NCBI GenBank assembly: GCA_021205755.1
Contig: JAJPWX010000046.1
Span: 29,818 to 93,817, forward strand
Origin: Lachnospiraceae bacterium
GTDB taxonomy: Bacteria; Bacillota; Clostridia; Lachnospirales; Lachnospiraceae
Reading direction: 5' to 3'
DNA: 64,000 nt
Shown here piece after piece: positions 1-9,174 of this stretch. The notes beneath the pieces were generated by a model, which had not been told where the DNA came from, searched no databases, and saw only the letters and a list, made by a program, of their open reading frames with translations. The position numbers and the translations under genes are program-made. Within the stretch, counting starts at the first letter, position 1. The number at the start of each line of letters is the position of its first letter.

Positions 1-1076
1 TGGAGGAGCTTTTACAGGCGGTGTGTGTAAACCGGAAGTTCCTCTACAGCGCATTTTATGGTTTTGACAGCCAGAGCACCATCCGGTTTTTTGAAGAAGC
101 GGGAATGCCTACCAAAACGGAACGCGGCCGAAGGGTGTTTCCGGTTTCGGATCATTCTTCGGATGTGATTGCGGCCTTGATGCGGAAATTAAAAAAGACG
201 GGAGTGAAAATATATCTGAACCAGGAAGTGAAAAAGCTGCTGCTGGAATCGGACGGGGAAGGGAAAAACGTTGTGCGGGGAATTTTGCTCTCATCCGGGC
301 GCCAGGAAAAGGCGGATGCGGTGATTGTTGCTACCGGCGGATTTTCTTATCAGACGACCGGTTCAACCGGGGACGGCTACCGGTTTGCAAGGGAGAGCGG
401 GCATCAGGTGAGTGAGATTTCTCCGTCGCTTGTTCCCATAGAGACAGAGGGGACGGAAGCGCAGCAAATGCAGGGATTGTCTCTGCGCAATGTCGAGGCA
501 GCTATATTTGATGGAAAAAAAGAGCTGTACCGGGAATTTGGTGAGATGATGTTTACGCATTACGGTGTGACCGGTCCGCTGATTCTTACAGCCAGCAGCC
601 AGATTCAGAAGCCTCTGAAGGAGCGCCCGCTCTTGCTGCTCCTGGATCTGAAGCCGGCGCTTTCCGAAGAGCAGCTGGATGCGCGTATTCTGCGTGAATT
701 CGAGGCAGCAAAGAATAAACAGTTTAAAAATGTGCTGGGAACGCTGTTCCCCACAAAAATGATTCCGGTGATAGCCCAAAAGAGCGGTATCTCCGGGGAA
801 CGTCCGATCCATGAAATTACACGGGAGGAACGCAAAAATCTGATTCAGATTACAAAACAATTTCCATTGACATTGCTGCGGCTTCGAGATTATAATGAAG
901 CAATCATTACACGGGGCGGTGTCAGCGTCAGAGAGATCAACCCGACGACGATGGAATCCAAAAAGGTCAAAGGGCTTTACTTTGCCGGAGAAGTATTGGA
1001 CGTGGACGCCGTGACAGGCGGTTTCAATCTTCAGATTGCCTGGTCGACGGGCTACGCCGCCGGAGCATCCGTCTAA
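1..1076 (+). CDS. NAD(P)/FAD-dependent oxidoreductase, HI0933/YhiN (BaiN-like) family, 5' truncated
   Basis: The reading frame is open to the left edge, so the N-terminus, including the FAD-binding GxGxxG motif, lies outside the window. The visible part has the second dinucleotide motif (VIVATGGFSYQTTGSTGDGY) and the C-terminal FAD-contacting stretch GLYFAGEVLDVDAVTGGFN typical of HI0933/YhiN flavoproteins. Family members are about 400 residues, so roughly 50-70 residues are missing. It is followed 15 bp later by cmk, so the two are probably co-transcribed. BaiN reduces bile-acid intermediates in some Clostridia, but most family members have no known substrate; I would not assign one here. 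Confidence 0.85.
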   Translation, partial: EELLQAVCVNRKFLYSAFYGFDSQSTIRFFEEAGMPTKTERGRRVFPVSDHSSDVIAALMRKLKKTGVKIYLNQEVKKLLLESDGEGKNVVRGILLSSGRQEKADAVIVATGGFSYQTTGSTGDGYRFARESGHQVSEISPSLVPIETEGTEAQQMQGLSLRNVEAAIFDGKKELYREFGEMMFTHYGVTGPLILTASSQIQKPLKERPLLLLLDLKPALSEEQLDARILREFEAAKNKQFKNVLGTLFPTKMIPVIAQKSGISGERPIHEITREERKNLIQITKQFPLTLLRLRDYNEAIITRGGVSVREINPTTMESKKVKGLYFAGEVLDVDAVTGGFNLQIAWSTGYAAGASV

Positions 1077-1091
1077 CGAGGAGAACAATTT

Positions 1092-1760
1092 ATGAGTTTT
1101 AATATTGCGATTGATGGTCCTGCAGGTGCGGGTAAAAGTACGATTGCAAAACGCGCAGCCGAGGAACTGTCTTTTATTTATGTAGACACAGGGGCAATGT
1201 ACCGGGCGATTGCGCTTGGCCTGCTCCGTAGAGGAACAGACATCAGGGATGAGGCAGCGCTTACAGCGGCGCTGGACGAGATAAAAGTCAGTATCTGCTA
1301 TGTAGATGGAGAGCAGCATGTTTATCTGAATGGGGAAGACGTTTCTTCTCTGATCCGTACGGAGACAGTGAGCGATATGACAAGTCGTTCCTCTGCGATT
1401 CCGATGGTACGTGCGAAGCTGACGGATTTGCAGAGAGATCTGGCCAGACGAGAGGACGTGCTGATGGATGGGCGGGATATCGGTACGGCGATCCTGCCGG
1501 ATGCGGATCTGAAAATTTACCTGACAGCCAGTGTGGAGACGCGCGCGAAGCGCCGCTATCTGGAACAGGCGCAGAAGGGGGAGACATGCAGTCTTGACGA
1601 AATTGAGAAAGATATCCGCGAACGTGATTATCGCGATTCCCATCGCGAGACGGCACCGTTAAGACAGGCAGAGGATGCGGTGCGGATTGACTCCTCTGAT
1701 ATGACAATTGAAGAGGTAGCAGCGGAGATTTTGCGCCTGGTGAAGGAGCGCAGATCATAA
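1092..1760 (+). CDS. cmk: Cytidylate kinase
   Basis: Transfers phosphate from ATP to CMP or dCMP in pyrimidine nucleotide recycling. The 222-residue protein starts [17 protein letters not shown], with the P-loop at residues 9-16, then VDTGAMYRA and the lid-region motif [20 protein letters not shown] typical of bacterial CMP kinases. Length fits the family (about 220). A GAGGAG ribosome binding site precedes the ATG. It sits between the flavoprotein gene and clpC on the same strand and is probably part of one operon. Confidence 0.96.
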   Translation: MSFNIAIDGPAGAGKSTIAKRAAEELSFIYVDTGAMYRAIALGLLRRGTDIRDEAALTAALDEIKVSICYVDGEQHVYLNGEDVSSLIRTETVSDMTSRSSAIPMVRAKLTDLQRDLARREDVLMDGRDIGTAILPDADLKIYLTASVETRAKRRYLEQAQKGETCSLDEIEKDIRERDYRDSHRETAPLRQAEDAVRIDSSDMTIEEVAAEILRLVKERRS

Positions 1761-1806
1761 TATATTAAGAAAGGAATGTCGGGAAAGTCTGCTCGACGAA
1801 TATTTC

Positions 1807-4257
1807 ATGCAGTTAAACTATACGGAAAGCGCCCTTAAGGCGCAGCAATTGGCTCAGAAGGCAGCGAAGAGCTGCGGCCAGAGCTATGTTGGGTCGGAAC
1901 ATTTGCTGATTGGATTGTTGAGGGAGGAGCAGGGCTCCGCAGGCGTGATCCTGCGGGAAAATCATGTGGAAGAAGAAAAGCTGCTTGCCCTGATTGATCA
2001 GCTGATTACACCGGAAGGAGGCATGGCGGTAAAAGAACCGTCCGGCCTGACTCCGCGGACAGAGTCTATTCTGGAAGAGAGTGCGCAGCTGGCTGTTTTT
2101 TTTGATAATCGTGAAATCGGGACGGAGCATATCCTTCTGGCTATGCTGAAGGATATTGAGTGTGTTGCAACGCGCCTGCTTCATACGATGGGGATCAATC
2201 TCCAGAAGCTTTTTTCAGATATTATCGATGTGACTGGAATTTCAGAAGAGAAATACCGCGAACTGGCAAAGCAGGTTCGGGCGGAAGGTTCGGGCGGAAG
2301 TACGACACCGATGCTGGATCAGTATAGCCGGGATCTGACGGAGCTGGCAGAGGCGCATAAGCTGGACGCGACGGTCGGACGTGAACAGGAGACCGAGCGG
2401 ATCATGCAGATTTTGAGCCGCAGGACAAAGAATAATCCCTGCCTGATTGGCGAACCAGGAGTGGGGAAGACGGCGATTGTAGAAGGACTGGCGCAGAGAA
2501 TTGTCAATGGGCAGGTGCCGGAACCTATGCAGGGAAAGCGCGTGGTGACGCTTGATATGGCAGGCATGGTTGCGGGCAGTAAATATCGCGGCGAGTTTGA
2601 GGAGCGCATCAAGCGTATCATCAACGAGGTAATTGATAGCGGCGATGTGCTGCTTTTTGTGGATGAGCTGCACACCATTATCGGTGCGGGAGGCGCGGAA
2701 GGAGCACTTGACGCTTCCAATATTTTGAAACCAGCTCTCTCACGCGGGGAACTGCAGCTGATTGGCGCCACGACGATTGATGAGTATCGTAAATATATCG
2801 AAAAGGATGCTGCCCTGGAGCGGCGTTTCCAGCCGGTGACAGTGGAAGAACCGTCGGAAGAGGAGACGGTGGAGATTTTGAAGGGGCTGCGGCAGCAGTA
2901 CGAGCAGCATCATGGCGTCCGGATTACGGATGAAGCGCTGATTGCTGCTGCAAAGCTTTCGAAACGTTATATCAATGACCGTTATCTGCCGGACAAAGCG
3001 ATTGACCTGATGGACGAGGCGGCCGCGCGCTGTCAGCTTGGGTATTATCATGCGTCGGAGGCACAGACTGAGCAGCAGCAGCGTTACGAGGAACTGGAAG
3101 GGCTTCGCGAGGAGGCCCTTAAGGCAGGTGATCTCGCGAAAGCGAAGACGGTCAACGAAGAAATGGAGCAGCTGAACAAAAAGCGGAACCGGCAGAAAAA
3201 ACAGCAGAATTCCAGACAGAACGGGAAATCCAGAGCAGTGACGGAGGAGGATATCGCGGACATCGTAGCGATCTGGACAAAAATCCCTGTGCAGAAGATC
3301 GCGGAGCAGGAAGGGAAAAAGCTTCTGAAGCTCGACACACTTCTCCATTCTCGGGTGATCGGTCAGGATGAGGCCGTACAGGCGGTTTCCAGGGCAGTCC
3401 GCAGAAGCCGTTCCGGTCTGAAAAGCCCCCAGCGCCCGATTGGTTCTTTCCTGTTTTTAGGACCGACTGGTGTGGGAAAGACAGAACTGTCAAAGGCACT
3501 TGCTGATCTGGTATTTGGTACGCCGAACGCGCTGATTCGCTTTGATATGTCCGAGTATATGGAAAAACACAGCGTATCGCGTCTGGTGGGTTCTCCGCCC
3601 GGATATGTCGGATACGATGAGGGCGGACAGCTTAGTGAAAAAGTGCGGCGTAACCCGTATTCCGTTGTTCTGTTTGATGAGATTGAGAAAGCGCATCCGG
3701 ATATTTTTAATATCCTTTTGCAGGTATTGGATGAGGGACATATCACAGACGCCCAGGGACGCAGGATTGATTTTAAGAATACGATTCTGATTATGACATC
3801 CAATGCCGGGGCACAGTCCATTGTCACGCCAAAGCATCTTGGATTTGGCGCAGGTGATGACGCCGCAAAGAATCATGAGTCAATGAAAAACAGCGTGATG
3901 GAAGAAGTGCGGCGCATTTTCAAGCCGGAATTTCTGAACCGCATTGATGAGACGATCGTTTTCCACGCACTCAGCGAGGAAAATGTGCGTGACATTGCCG
4001 GGCTTTTGCTGGATGAACTGAAAAAGAGATGTGAAGAACAGACAGGAGTGAAGATTCATTTCAGTGCAGCCCTGAAGCAGTTGATCGCGAAGGAAGGCTA
4101 TGATCCTAAATATGGGGCGCGGCCGCTGCGCCGCGCGGTGCAGGCAAAGATTGAAGATCCGCTGGCAGATGAAATTCTCTCTGGACGCATTGCAGCCGGA
4201 CAGGAGGTGTCGGCAGGTGTGGAAAAAGGGAAGATTGTGTTCCGGGTGAAGGAATAA
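1807..4257 (+). CDS. clpC: ATP-dependent Clp protease ATP-binding subunit ClpC
   Basis: HSP100 unfoldase that feeds substrates to ClpP. Domain order is complete over 816 residues: a double Clp_N repeat (about 1-145), AAA-1 with Walker A GEPGVGKT near residue 215, a UVR-like Gln/Lys-rich coiled segment near 420-460, AAA-2 with Walker A GPTGVGKT near residue 552, and a C-terminal D2-small domain ([12 protein letters not shown]). The ATG at 1807 lacks a good Shine-Dalgarno sequence; the nearest purine tract is about 25 bases upstream. No ctsR or mcsAB genes are next to it, unlike the Bacillus clpC operon. The start is the least certain part. Confidence 0.95.
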   Translation: MQLNYTESALKAQQLAQKAAKSCGQSYVGSEHLLIGLLREEQGSAGVILRENHVEEEKLLALIDQLITPEGGMAVKEPSGLTPRTESILEESAQLAVFFDNREIGTEHILLAMLKDIECVATRLLHTMGINLQKLFSDIIDVTGISEEKYRELAKQVRAEGSGGSTTPMLDQYSRDLTELAEAHKLDATVGREQETERIMQILSRRTKNNPCLIGEPGVGKTAIVEGLAQRIVNGQVPEPMQGKRVVTLDMAGMVAGSKYRGEFEERIKRIINEVIDSGDVLLFVDELHTIIGAGGAEGALDASNILKPALSRGELQLIGATTIDEYRKYIEKDAALERRFQPVTVEEPSEEETVEILKGLRQQYEQHHGVRITDEALIAAAKLSKRYINDRYLPDKAIDLMDEAAARCQLGYYHASEAQTEQQQRYEELEGLREEALKAGDLAKAKTVNEEMEQLNKKRNRQKKQQNSRQNGKSRAVTEEDIADIVAIWTKIPVQKIAEQEGKKLLKLDTLLHSRVIGQDEAVQAVSRAVRRSRSGLKSPQRPIGSFLFLGPTGVGKTELSKALADLVFGTPNALIRFDMSEYMEKHSVSRLVGSPPGYVGYDEGGQLSEKVRRNPYSVVLFDEIEKAHPDIFNILLQVLDEGHITDAQGRRIDFKNTILIMTSNAGAQSIVTPKHLGFGAGDDAAKNHESMKNSVMEEVRRIFKPEFLNRIDETIVFHALSEENVRDIAGLLLDELKKRCEEQTGVKIHFSAALKQLIAKEGYDPKYGARPLRRAVQAKIEDPLADEILSGRIAAGQEVSAGVEKGKIVFRVKE

Positions 4258-4367
4258 AGGATGCACATAGCAACGGCGCAAAGGAAAACGATTTACGTCG
4301 TTTGCTATATATTTTAGAAACGATTTACTGGTTTTTCAGGAACATTTATGCTATAGTAACAATAGTT

Positions 4368-4392
4368 GTAACTGCAAGGATACGGAACCGTT
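4368..4392. repeat. Possible relic of the GTAAC-type short palindrome family
   Basis: GTAACTGCAAGGATACGGAA resembles the better palindromes at 43557-43583 and 29060-29090 (GTAAC...GAAGGTACGGAACAGTTAC), but the right arm has diverged. A G+C-rich hairpin, CCCGGCCTGC-TGA-GCAGGTCGGG, follows at 4431-4453 just before the next gene's ribosome binding site. Confidence 0.35.
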
Positions 4393-4479
4393 CGTATTCG
4401 TCATAACTGTGAGGGCACATAGCCCGCATTCCCGGCCTGCTGAGCAGGTCGGGGCATATTGATCGGGAGGGCATTTTCA

Positions 4480-4893
4480 ATGTCGGAAATTCATGAGCTG
4501 ATTTATACAGAAAAGGATGGCACACTGGGATTTGGCAATTATGAGCTGACGGAGAAGTCAAAGAAATCGGATTTTGAGCATGATGGAGATCTGTACAAAG
4601 TGAAAACATTCGCAGATATTACAAAGCTGGAGCGCAATGGAATGTTTGTGTATGAGTCCGTTCCGGGCACCTCCGTACATAAGTTTCATGCGACAGGCAA
4701 CGGTGTTTCCTTTGAGGTGGAAGCGAAGAAGGACGCGCAGATCATTTTAGGCATGGAAGAGGATGCGGAATACAAGGTCTATATTCAGGATGTGAATATC
4801 GGAAATGTGAAGACCAGCATGGGCGGTAAGCTGGTGCTTAGTGTAGAGACAGGTGCCGCGGATATGGTTTCCGTGAAAGTTGTGAAGCTCTGA
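4480..4893 (+). CDS. Conserved hypothetical protein (137 aa)
   Basis: Function unknown. Start chosen at 4480 because GGGAGG lies 10 bases upstream; an in-frame ATG at 4459 has no such site. The protein begins MSEIHELIYTEKDGTLGFGN, has no signal peptide or membrane segment, and looks like a small beta-rich cytosolic protein (alternating hydrophobic residues, many Val/Lys/Asp, ending in KLVLSVETG and VKVVKL). Homologues in Lachnospiraceae have, from memory, sometimes been auto-labelled endosialidase; nothing in the sequence supports sialidase activity (no Asp-box is seen). It is 14 bp upstream of radA and likely co-transcribed with it. Confidence 0.7.
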   Translation: MSEIHELIYTEKDGTLGFGNYELTEKSKKSDFEHDGDLYKVKTFADITKLERNGMFVYESVPGTSVHKFHATGNGVSFEVEAKKDAQIILGMEEDAEYKVYIQDVNIGNVKTSMGGKLVLSVETGAADMVSVKVVKL

Positions 4894-4907
4894 AATAAGG
4901 AGTAGGT

Positions 4908-6275
4908 ATGGCTGCAAAGACAAAGAGTGTATTTTTCTGTCAGAACTGTGGTTACGAGTCTTCCAAATGGATGGGTCAGTGTCCCGGCTGCAGAGAATGG
5001 AATACGTTTGCGGAAGAACCGAAAGTGGTAAGCAAAAAGGCAGCGTCCGGGACGATACGGCGGGATTCAACGCCGCGTCCCCGGACGCTTTCTCAGATTG
5101 AGATGGGAGAAGCGCCCCGGGTGACGACTGGGATGGGAGAGTTTGACCGTGTCTTAGGAGGCGGGATCGTACAGGGTTCCCTGGTTCTGGTCGGCGGAGA
5201 TCCCGGCATCGGCAAATCCACCCTTCTTTTGCAGATGTGCCGGAATCTTGCCGCAAATGGGAAAAAGATTCTTTATGTTTCCGGTGAAGAATCGCCGCAG
5301 CAGATCCGGATGCGCGCGCAGCGTATGGGGGATTTTTCAGAGAATCTGAAAATCCTTTGTGAGACGAACCTGGCGGATATCCGGGAGACGATTTCACAGG
5401 AACGCCCGGATATTGTGATCATTGACTCGATCCAGACCATGTATCACGAGGAAGTGTCTTCTGCTCCGGGCAGTGTGTCACAGGTACGTGAGAGTACCGG
5501 TATCCTGCTTCAGATCGCGAAGGGGATGAATATTACAATTTTTGTGGTTGGCCATGTAACTAAGGAAGGTGTCGTGGCAGGACCTCGGGTGTTGGAGCAT
5601 ATGGTAGATACGGTTCTGTATTGTGAAGGGGATCGCTATGCGGCTTACCGTGTGCTGCGCAGCGCGAAAAACCGATTTGGATCGACCAATGAGATCGGTG
5701 TGTTTGAGATGCGCCAGGAAGGACTGGTCGAGGTGCCGAATCCGTCTGAATATATGCTGGAGGGCAAACCGGAGGGAGCGTCCGGTTCCATTGTGGCTTG
5801 CACGATGGAGGGAACCCGACCGGTGCTTTTGGAGGTGCAGGCATTGGTCTGCAAGACCAATCTGGCCTTTCCGCGGCGCACGGCTGCCGGCACCGATCTG
5901 AATCGGGTCAATCTTCTGATGGCTGTTCTGGAAAAACGAGCCGGGCTGCGGCTTTCCTCCAGTGACGCATACGTTAATATAGCGGGCGGTATCCGTATGA
6001 GTGAACCGGCGCTGGATCTGGGAATTGTGCTGGCCGTAGCGTCCAGCTTCAAAGACCAGCCGATTGATGAGAAAACTATCGCGTTTGGCGAAGTCGGCCT
6101 GAGCGGAGAGGTGCGTTCTGTCTCCATGGCAGAGCAGCGCGTCCGCGAGGCAAAGCGACTGGGCTTTACGTCTGTCATTCTTCCGGAAAGCTGCCGGAAG
6201 CAGCTGGTACGTGTGGAGGGAATCGAGCTGATTGGTGTGCGCAGTGTCAGGGATGCGATAATGAAAATTGGATAA
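4908..6275 (+). CDS. radA: DNA repair protein RadA
   Basis: RecA-like ATPase that promotes branch migration during recombinational repair. The 455 residues show the N-terminal C4 zinc finger (CQNCGYESSKWMGQCPGC), Walker A GGDPGIGKST, Walker B IVIIDSIQTM, the RadA signature KNRFGS and a C-terminal Lon-protease-like domain (FGEVGLSGEVRSV). Length matches the family (about 455). An AAGGAG site precedes the ATG. A hairpin followed on the minus strand by a T tract lies directly after the gene. Confidence 0.97.
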   Translation: MAAKTKSVFFCQNCGYESSKWMGQCPGCREWNTFAEEPKVVSKKAASGTIRRDSTPRPRTLSQIEMGEAPRVTTGMGEFDRVLGGGIVQGSLVLVGGDPGIGKSTLLLQMCRNLAANGKKILYVSGEESPQQIRMRAQRMGDFSENLKILCETNLADIRETISQERPDIVIIDSIQTMYHEEVSSAPGSVSQVRESTGILLQIAKGMNITIFVVGHVTKEGVVAGPRVLEHMVDTVLYCEGDRYAAYRVLRSAKNRFGSTNEIGVFEMRQEGLVEVPNPSEYMLEGKPEGASGSIVACTMEGTRPVLLEVQALVCKTNLAFPRRTAAGTDLNRVNLLMAVLEKRAGLRLSSSDAYVNIAGGIRMSEPALDLGIVLAVASSFKDQPIDEKTIAFGEVGLSGEVRSVSMAEQRVREAKRLGFTSVILPESCRKQLVRVEGIELIGVRSVRDAIMKIG

Positions 6276-6280
6276 AATCT

Positions 6281-6315
6281 AAACAAAAAAAGAACCTATA
6301 AAACATAGGTTCTTT
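6281..6315 (-). terminator. Rho-independent terminator of tRNA-Trp
   Basis: Perfect 11-bp inverted repeat AAAGAACCTAT / ATAGGTTCTTT (6289-6299 and 6305-6315) with a 5-base loop. On the minus strand the stem is followed by a T tract, so it ends the tRNA transcript; the stem may also stop radA mRNA. Confidence 0.8.
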
Positions 6316-6317
6316 AC

Positions 6318-6388
6318 CAGGGGTTGAGAGAATCGAACTCCCACTAAGAGTTTTGGAGACTCCTGTCATACCACTTGACCAAACCCCT
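6318..6388 (-). tRNA. tRNA-Trp (anticodon CCA)
   Basis: Read on the minus strand the 71 nt fold as a cloverleaf: acceptor AGGGGTT/AACCCCT, D arm GTCA/TGAC, anticodon stem GGAGT/ACTCT with loop CTCCAAA giving CCA, T arm GGGAG-TTCGATT-CTCTC, discriminator G. The 3' CCA is not encoded. Confidence 0.93.
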
Positions 6389-6407
6389 ATTTGTGACTCA
6401 CCAGACA

Positions 6408-6436
6408 TTTATACCACAAAAATAGTGGCCTGTCAA
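6408..6436 (-). promoter_or_regulatory. Promoter of tRNA-Trp
   Basis: On the minus strand, TTGACA (6431-6436), 17-base spacer, TATAAA (6408-6413), about 20 bases before the tRNA 5' end. The gene-free stretch 6389-6714 otherwise holds only the metY promoter below. Confidence 0.8.
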
Positions 6437-6558
6437 TCTGTTTTTTTAAAATATTAGAATCAGGAATTAGCAATCACTGGATAGCTGGGTTACAAAGCGG
6501 CCGGGCTATGGTATGGCTCTTGCGTGGCCTGTAAAGGCGCGAAAGAGCGGTGATGGGA

Positions 6559-6587
6559 TTGACAGTTTCAGGGTTCATTGTTACAAT
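6559..6587 (+). promoter_or_regulatory. Promoter of the metY-like gene
   Basis: TTGACA (6559-6564), 17-base spacer, TACAAT (6582-6587), giving a leader of about 120 nt. I looked for SAM riboswitch or T-box hallmarks in that leader and saw none. Confidence 0.75.
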
Positions 6588-6714
6588 ATTCTTTGTGTGC
6601 AAATGAATTATTTTGCAATCCGATGCCTGAGGCAGAAGAAAAGAATACCAGAGGGAGCTGTTGGGCGCAGAGTGCGGGAATGGTTCTCCATAAAAAGGAA
6701 GGAAGGACAAAAGG

Positions 6715-7998
6715 ATGAGCGATTATAAAATTGGGACTCGCTGTGTGCAGGGAGGCTATACGCCGGGGAATGGTGAGCCGCGTCAGATACCAATTGTGCA
6801 GTCGACGACATTTCGTTACACAACAAGTGAGGATATGGGAAAACTGTTTGACCTGGAGGCGAGCGGCTATTTTTATTCACGGCTGCAGAATCCGACGAAT
6901 GACATGGTGGCAGCTAAGATCACAGAGCTGGAAGGTGGTACCGCCGGGATGCTGACCTCCTCCGGGCAGGCGGCAAACTTTTTTGCGCTTTTTAATATCT
7001 GTGAGTGCGGAGATCACATTGTTTCCTCCTCTTCGATCTATGGCGGTACATTCAATCTGATCGCGGTCACGATGGCAAAAATGGGGATTACGGCCACTTT
7101 TGTCAGCCCGGACGCGAGCGAAGAAGAACTGAATGCGGCGTTTCAGCCGAATACGAAGGCCGTCTTTGGGGAGACCATTGCGAACCCGGCGCTGACCGTG
7201 CTGGATATTGAAAAATTCGCGAAAGCGGCTCACGCGCATGGGGTACCGCTGATTGTGGACAACACATTTCCAACGCCGGTAAACTGCCGCCCATTCGAAT
7301 GGGGAGCAGACATTGTCACGCATTCGACGACGAAGTATATGGATGGCCACGGTGCGTCTCTGGGCGGAGCAATTATTGATCACGGCGTCTTTGACTGGAT
7401 GGCGCATGCGGAAAAATTCCCGGGGCTGTGCACGCCGGATGAGAGCTATCATGGGATTACATACGCGGAGAAATTTGGCAAGGAAGGCGCGTTTATTACA
7501 AAATGTACCTCTCAGCTGATGCGCGACTTTGGATCTATGCAGTCTCCACAGAATGCCTTTATCCTGAATCTGGGTCTGGAATCGCTGCATGTCCGCATGC
7601 CGAAGCATGTAGAGAATGGGCAGGCTGTGGCAGAATTCCTTTACAACCATCCGAAGGTGGCTTATGTGAATTATTCCGGTCTGCCGACGGACAAATATTA
7701 TGCGGTGGCGCAGAAATATCTGCCGAACGGCGGCTGCGGTGTTGTCTCTTTTGGTTTAAAGGGCGGCCGTGAGGCAGCATCAATCTTTATGCGGGAATTG
7801 AAGCTTGGCGCGATTGAGACCCATGTAGCGGACGCGCGCACCTGCTGTCTGAATCCGGCGACCTCCACGCATCGGCAGATGAACGATGAGCAGCTTGCAG
7901 AGGCTGGTGTACCGGCAGAGCTGATCCGCATCAGTCTGGGGCTGGAGGATAAGGAAGATCTGATTGCGGATATTGCGAACGCGCTGGACGCGATCTGA
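6715..7998 (+). CDS. metY: O-acetylhomoserine aminocarboxypropyltransferase / sulfhydrylase
   Basis: PLP enzyme that makes homocysteine from O-acetylhomoserine and sulfide (or methionine from methanethiol). The 427-residue protein has the Cys/Met metabolism fold: SGYFYSRLQNPTNDMVAAKI near the N-terminus, a substrate/PLP segment LTSSGQAANFFALF, and the PLP lysine in HSTTKYMDGHG (about K207). The length and the extended middle section (FDWMAHAEKFPGLCTPDESY) point to MetY rather than the shorter MetB/MetC. A strong AAGGAAGG site precedes the ATG. It has its own promoter and terminator, so it is monocistronic. Confidence 0.92.
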   Translation: MSDYKIGTRCVQGGYTPGNGEPRQIPIVQSTTFRYTTSEDMGKLFDLEASGYFYSRLQNPTNDMVAAKITELEGGTAGMLTSSGQAANFFALFNICECGDHIVSSSSIYGGTFNLIAVTMAKMGITATFVSPDASEEELNAAFQPNTKAVFGETIANPALTVLDIEKFAKAAHAHGVPLIVDNTFPTPVNCRPFEWGADIVTHSTTKYMDGHGASLGGAIIDHGVFDWMAHAEKFPGLCTPDESYHGITYAEKFGKEGAFITKCTSQLMRDFGSMQSPQNAFILNLGLESLHVRMPKHVENGQAVAEFLYNHPKVAYVNYSGLPTDKYYAVAQKYLPNGGCGVVSFGLKGGREAASIFMRELKLGAIETHVADARTCCLNPATSTHRQMNDEQLAEAGVPAELIRISLGLEDKEDLIADIANALDAI

Positions 7999-8101
7999 GT
8001 ATGAAGCACGTCTTGTATATGTGAATTTTGATAATGAAATACTGCAGTATGCTTTGTCTGCCGGAAAGTACAGGGGAGGACGAAGCTTATTGTATGGAAA
8101 A

Positions 8102-8153
8102 CCCAAAGAAGAAGGTTGTTAAGGGTAACTTTCTTTCTTTGGGCTTTTCTTTT
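8102..8153 (+). terminator. Rho-independent terminator after the metY-like gene
   Basis: Long hairpin starting CCCAAAGAAGAAGG and closing CTTTCTTTGGG, followed by CTTTTCTTTT. Confidence 0.8.
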
Positions 8154-8193
8154 GAATCGAAACTGCGAAGTACTGTCCCTGAATAATTACAGC

Positions 8194-8222
8194 TTGACAA
8201 ATAAATAAGATGGATTTACAAT
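8194..8222 (+). promoter_or_regulatory. Promoter of the degV-like gene
   Basis: TTGACA (8194-8199), 17-base spacer, TACAAT (8217-8222). Confidence 0.75.
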
Positions 8223-8283
8223 CACATCATAACACAAGACGTAGATTTAAAAACCAGATAATGCGAATTTGAGGGAGGATGTT

Positions 8284-9174
8284 ATGAATCGGGATTATGT
8301 TTTGAGCTGTTGTTCGACGGTAGATTTGTCAAAGGAGCACCTGGAGAAACGGAATATCCGGTACGCCTGTATGCATTATTCTCTGGATGGGAAAGAATAT
8401 TTCGACGATCTGGGGCAGTCGATGCCGTTTGACCAGTTTTATAAGGCAATGCAGGATGGGGCGGAAACAAAGACTTCTCAGATTAATGTAGAGGAATTCC
8501 TGAAATATTTCCGTCCGTTTTTGGAGCAGGGTCTGGATGTGTTTCATGTGAGTCTCTCAAGCGGGATTTCGGGCACTTATAATTCTGCGTGTATCGCGCG
8601 GGATACACTTCAGGAGGAGTTCCCGGAACGGAAAATCTGGGTCATCGACTCCCTGGCTGCTTCTTCGGGTTATGGTTTGCTGATGGATTTGCTTGCGGAC
8701 AGACGGGATGCCGGAGTCTCTGCGGAAGAATTGTACGATTGGGTACAGAAGAACCGGCTGACGGTTCATCACTGGTTTTTCTCGACAGATCTGACTTTTT
8801 TTATCAAAGGAGGACGGGTTTCGAAAACAGCCGGTTTCTTTGGAACGATGCTGAATATCTGCCCGCTTCTGAATGTGGATGATGAGGGCAAGCTGATTCC
8901 GCGCAGTAATATCAGAGGAAAGCGTGCGGTGATCCGCAAGCTTGTAGAGAAAATGAAAGAGCATGCACTGGATGGCACAGCTTACAGTGGAAAATGCTAT
9001 ATCTCCAATTCTGCGTGCCCTGAAGACGCCAGGGCAGTTGCGGACCTGGTGGAAAAGACCTTTCCCAACCTGCCTGAGCCAGTGCTGATTAATAGCATCG
9101 GCACGACGATTGGCAGCCATACCGGTCCGGGAACGGTTGCTCTGTTTTTTGTGGGAAACGAAAGAGTTCATTGA
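8284..9174 (+). CDS. DegV family (fatty-acid-binding) protein
   Basis: DegV/FakB proteins hold a fatty acid in a deep pocket; some present it to the FakA kinase for phosphorylation. The start at 8284 is set by GGGAGG six bases upstream; the frame extends to a TTG at 8269, but that would overlap the ribosome binding site. The 296 residues include the ligand-binding loop VSLSSGISGTYNSA and the FIKGGRVSK segment typical of the family, plus a C-terminal IGTTIGSHTGPGTVALFF that contacts the carboxylate. Transcribed alone; its 3' end overlaps the convergent VWA gene by 7 bp. The lipid partner is not indicated. Confidence 0.93.
   Translation: MNRDYVLSCCSTVDLSKEHLEKRNIRYACMHYSLDGKEYFDDLGQSMPFDQFYKAMQDGAETKTSQINVEEFLKYFRPFLEQGLDVFHVSLSSGISGTYNSACIARDTLQEEFPERKIWVIDSLAASSGYGLLMDLLADRRDAGVSAEELYDWVQKNRLTVHHWFFSTDLTFFIKGGRVSKTAGFFGTMLNICPLLNVDDEGKLIPRSNIRGKRAVIRKLVEKMKEHALDGTAYSGKCYISNSACPEDARAVADLVEKTFPNLPEPVLINSIGTTIGSHTGPGTVALFFVGNERVH

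Noticed and set aside
1776..1838. A 20-codon open frame overlapping the clpC start
   Set aside because: The ATG is almost inside the purine tract (GGAATG) with no usable spacing; leader peptide not supported.
4431..4453. G+C-rich hairpin before the 137-residue gene as a terminator
   Set aside because: Stem is strong but no T tract follows on either strand, so it is only a leader hairpin.
6588..6714. SAM riboswitch or T-box in the metY-like leader
   Set aside because: No conserved T-box sequence (GGTGGnACCGCG) or SAM-I core was seen, and the leader lacks a terminator.
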